Source: Basidiobolus meristosporus CBS 931.73 (taxonomy: Eukaryota; Basidiobolomycota; Basidiobolomycetes; Basidiobolales; Basidiobolaceae). From it: a stretch of 56,859 nt of DNA. Where the stretch lies: NCBI GenBank assembly GCA_002104905.1, contig MCFE01000571.1, forward strand, positions 1 to 56,859, in the 5' to 3' direction. Positions 56,106 through 56,859 of the stretch are shown here, piece after piece (positions within the stretch are counted from its first letter, which is position 1; each line of letters opens with the position of its first letter). The position numbers and the translations under genes were made by a program. Below the pieces are notes generated by a model, which saw nothing but the letters and a program-made list of their open reading frames with translations, did no database searches and was not told where the DNA came from.

Positions 56106-56476
56106 ATTGTTGGGCTATCAATCTGCCAATATAAAGCTATCAGAGTCTTGCTGTGAGGCTGTCAAAATACTGTCAAGTTTCTTGCCATATAAGGCAGTTA
56201 GATGTCCTGGCCAATTGGATCTACTTAAAATAGTTAAAGAGCGCAAAAAGATCACAACAATACCATTCAAATATTGTCACAGCACCAATAAAATATTGTC
56301 AAGTTTTATCCCTTTATTTGGTTGCAAAATTAGCAAAATACCATCATGATCCTGTCACAAGATTGTTAGGAGGGTCACTAATTCCAAGCTGCTGGTATTA
56401 TGATAGTCTCTAAATGGGATCCTGATGGCTGATCCAAATTGGATCCACCTGCAGGACCAAACAATTTTTGATAGGG
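56106..56476 (+). repeat. Transposase-side tail of CMC copy iii
   Basis: Non-coding 3' and subterminal sequence homologous to 44930-45280 (copy ii) and, reversed, to 17957-18239 and 29101-29390. Conserved blocks are 'tttatttggttgcaaaattagca', 'gatcctgtcacaagattgt' and 'ggatccacctgcaggacc'. Confidence 0.75.
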
Positions 56477-56713
56477 ATAGAACACTTGATATAGTTGAAG
56501 AAGGAACTATCCAGGTTAAACTCAGAAGCACTGAAGGAAGCCACACATCCACCTTCAACAAAGTACTCTATTTGCTAGAAATTTTCAAGTACCTACTATT
56601 TTAAGCTAGGCCACAGCAGAAGGACTCTGTTAAAGTTTTGACAATTCTGGATGCAGAATCACTGATCAAAATTATGATCTGTGTGGACCTATACAACATT
56701 AATCCTTAGGCAG

Positions 56714-56859
56714 TGTGATGGGGTCATAGTGATACCCACTGACAGATGTGTTCATTCCCATATTCTCTACTTCCCTATTGTCTATTGCCCATGCTTTAGT
56801 TTTATCACATTTGTCTTACATTATCAGTACTATCCCATAAGCTGGCTAACTACATTACT
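56714..56859 (+). repeat. LTR-like repeat (Z2 type), running off the window
   Basis: Starts TGTGATGGGGTCATAG and is the reverse complement of the end of 5811-6876 (ACCCCATCACA). The 35 bp before it ('gacctatacaacattaatcc') are also shared with the flank at 6880-6905, so the true boundary may lie further left. Confidence 0.5.

Larger units (their letters stand above)
52928..56476 (-). mobile_element. CMC element copy iii, internally deleted (3549 bp)
   Basis: Left terminus CCCTATAAAAATTATTG. The right terminus, read inward, is CCCTATCAAAAATTGTTTGG. Three-bp target duplication ATA (52925-52927 and 56477-56479), verified by the interrupted copia frame. It carries the best R1 gene but only the last about 370 bp of the transposase side: the sequence jumps near 56105-56150 from the intergenic region to the transposase 3' end. 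A Z LTR is nested in R1 at 54260-54892. Confidence 0.85.
52687..56713 (+). pseudogene. Copia H gag-protease remnant, split by CMC copy iii
   Basis: Plus-strand copia fragment. 52687-52927 has a decayed zinc-knuckle end (LDPCFKKIDNDQRSLNKK), then protease-region pieces (YQEIPIEKAF in a shifted frame), ending in the codons for ...NDN. It resumes at 56477-56713 with EEGTIQVKLRSTEGSHTSTF, matching copia E GEGTIQVNLRSSEGGH. The two halves join exactly when 52928-56476 plus one ATA is removed. Confidence 0.82.

Overview
The window is wall-to-wall transposable-element DNA from a eukaryote, most likely a filamentous fungus. The families present (Ty3/gypsy, Ty1/copia, a Tnp2-type CMC/CACTA-like DNA transposon, a PIF/Harbinger-like remnant), the compact LTRs of about 350-370 bp and the AT-rich, CpG-poor decayed copies support this. 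The lineage cannot be fixed from sequence alone. I see no host protein gene, tRNA, rRNA or CRISPR array. Almost every long reading frame belongs to a transposon or its debris.

Layout: 1-2.7 kb, copia remnants C (+) and D (-) split by a long-inverted-repeat element (F1). 2.7-5.06 kb, half of a CMC element (copy i). 5.6-7.8 kb, a second inverted-repeat element (F2) broken by two opposed LTR-like repeats. 7.9-8.6 kb, a Harbinger-like fragment. 9.2-16.8 kb, three-level nesting: gypsy C holds a solo LTR (family Z), which holds the nearly intact gypsy A. 16.8-20.3 kb, transposase and gypsy pol remnants. 20.3-21.2 kb, an LTR-like repeat holding a solo gypsy LTR. 21.2-29.1 kb, a decayed gypsy (G) interrupted by copia K, which has an uninterrupted 1305-residue polyprotein, LTRs differing at one site and a perfect 5-bp target duplication. 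29.1-37.2 kb, CMC copy v interrupted by gypsy B. 37.2-39.7 kb, part of the LTR element whose LTR is family Z. 39.7-46.7 kb, a CMC remnant (iv) holding a structurally complete CMC copy (ii). 46.7-52.7 kb, copia remnants with nested solo LTRs. 52.7-56.7 kb, copia H interrupted by CMC copy iii.

The most interesting system is the CMC family. Copies ii (5517 bp) and iii (3549 bp) have matching inverted termini beginning CCCT and exact 3-bp target duplications (GTG and ATA). In copy iii the interrupted copia sequence rejoins cleanly across the insertion. The element carries two divergent genes. One is a Tnp2-like transposase. The other is a protein of about 687 residues that I do not recognise (here 'R1'), with an N-terminal coiled coil, 69-residue tandem repeats in the middle and a conserved C-terminal block. 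Copy iii lost nearly all of the transposase but kept R1, like an internally deleted En/Spm derivative.

Two otherwise well-preserved retroelement families have substitutions in the integrase catalytic triad: D to G in copia K, and D to N shared by three gypsy copies. Nested insertions with identifiable empty sites elsewhere in the window allow a relative insertion chronology.
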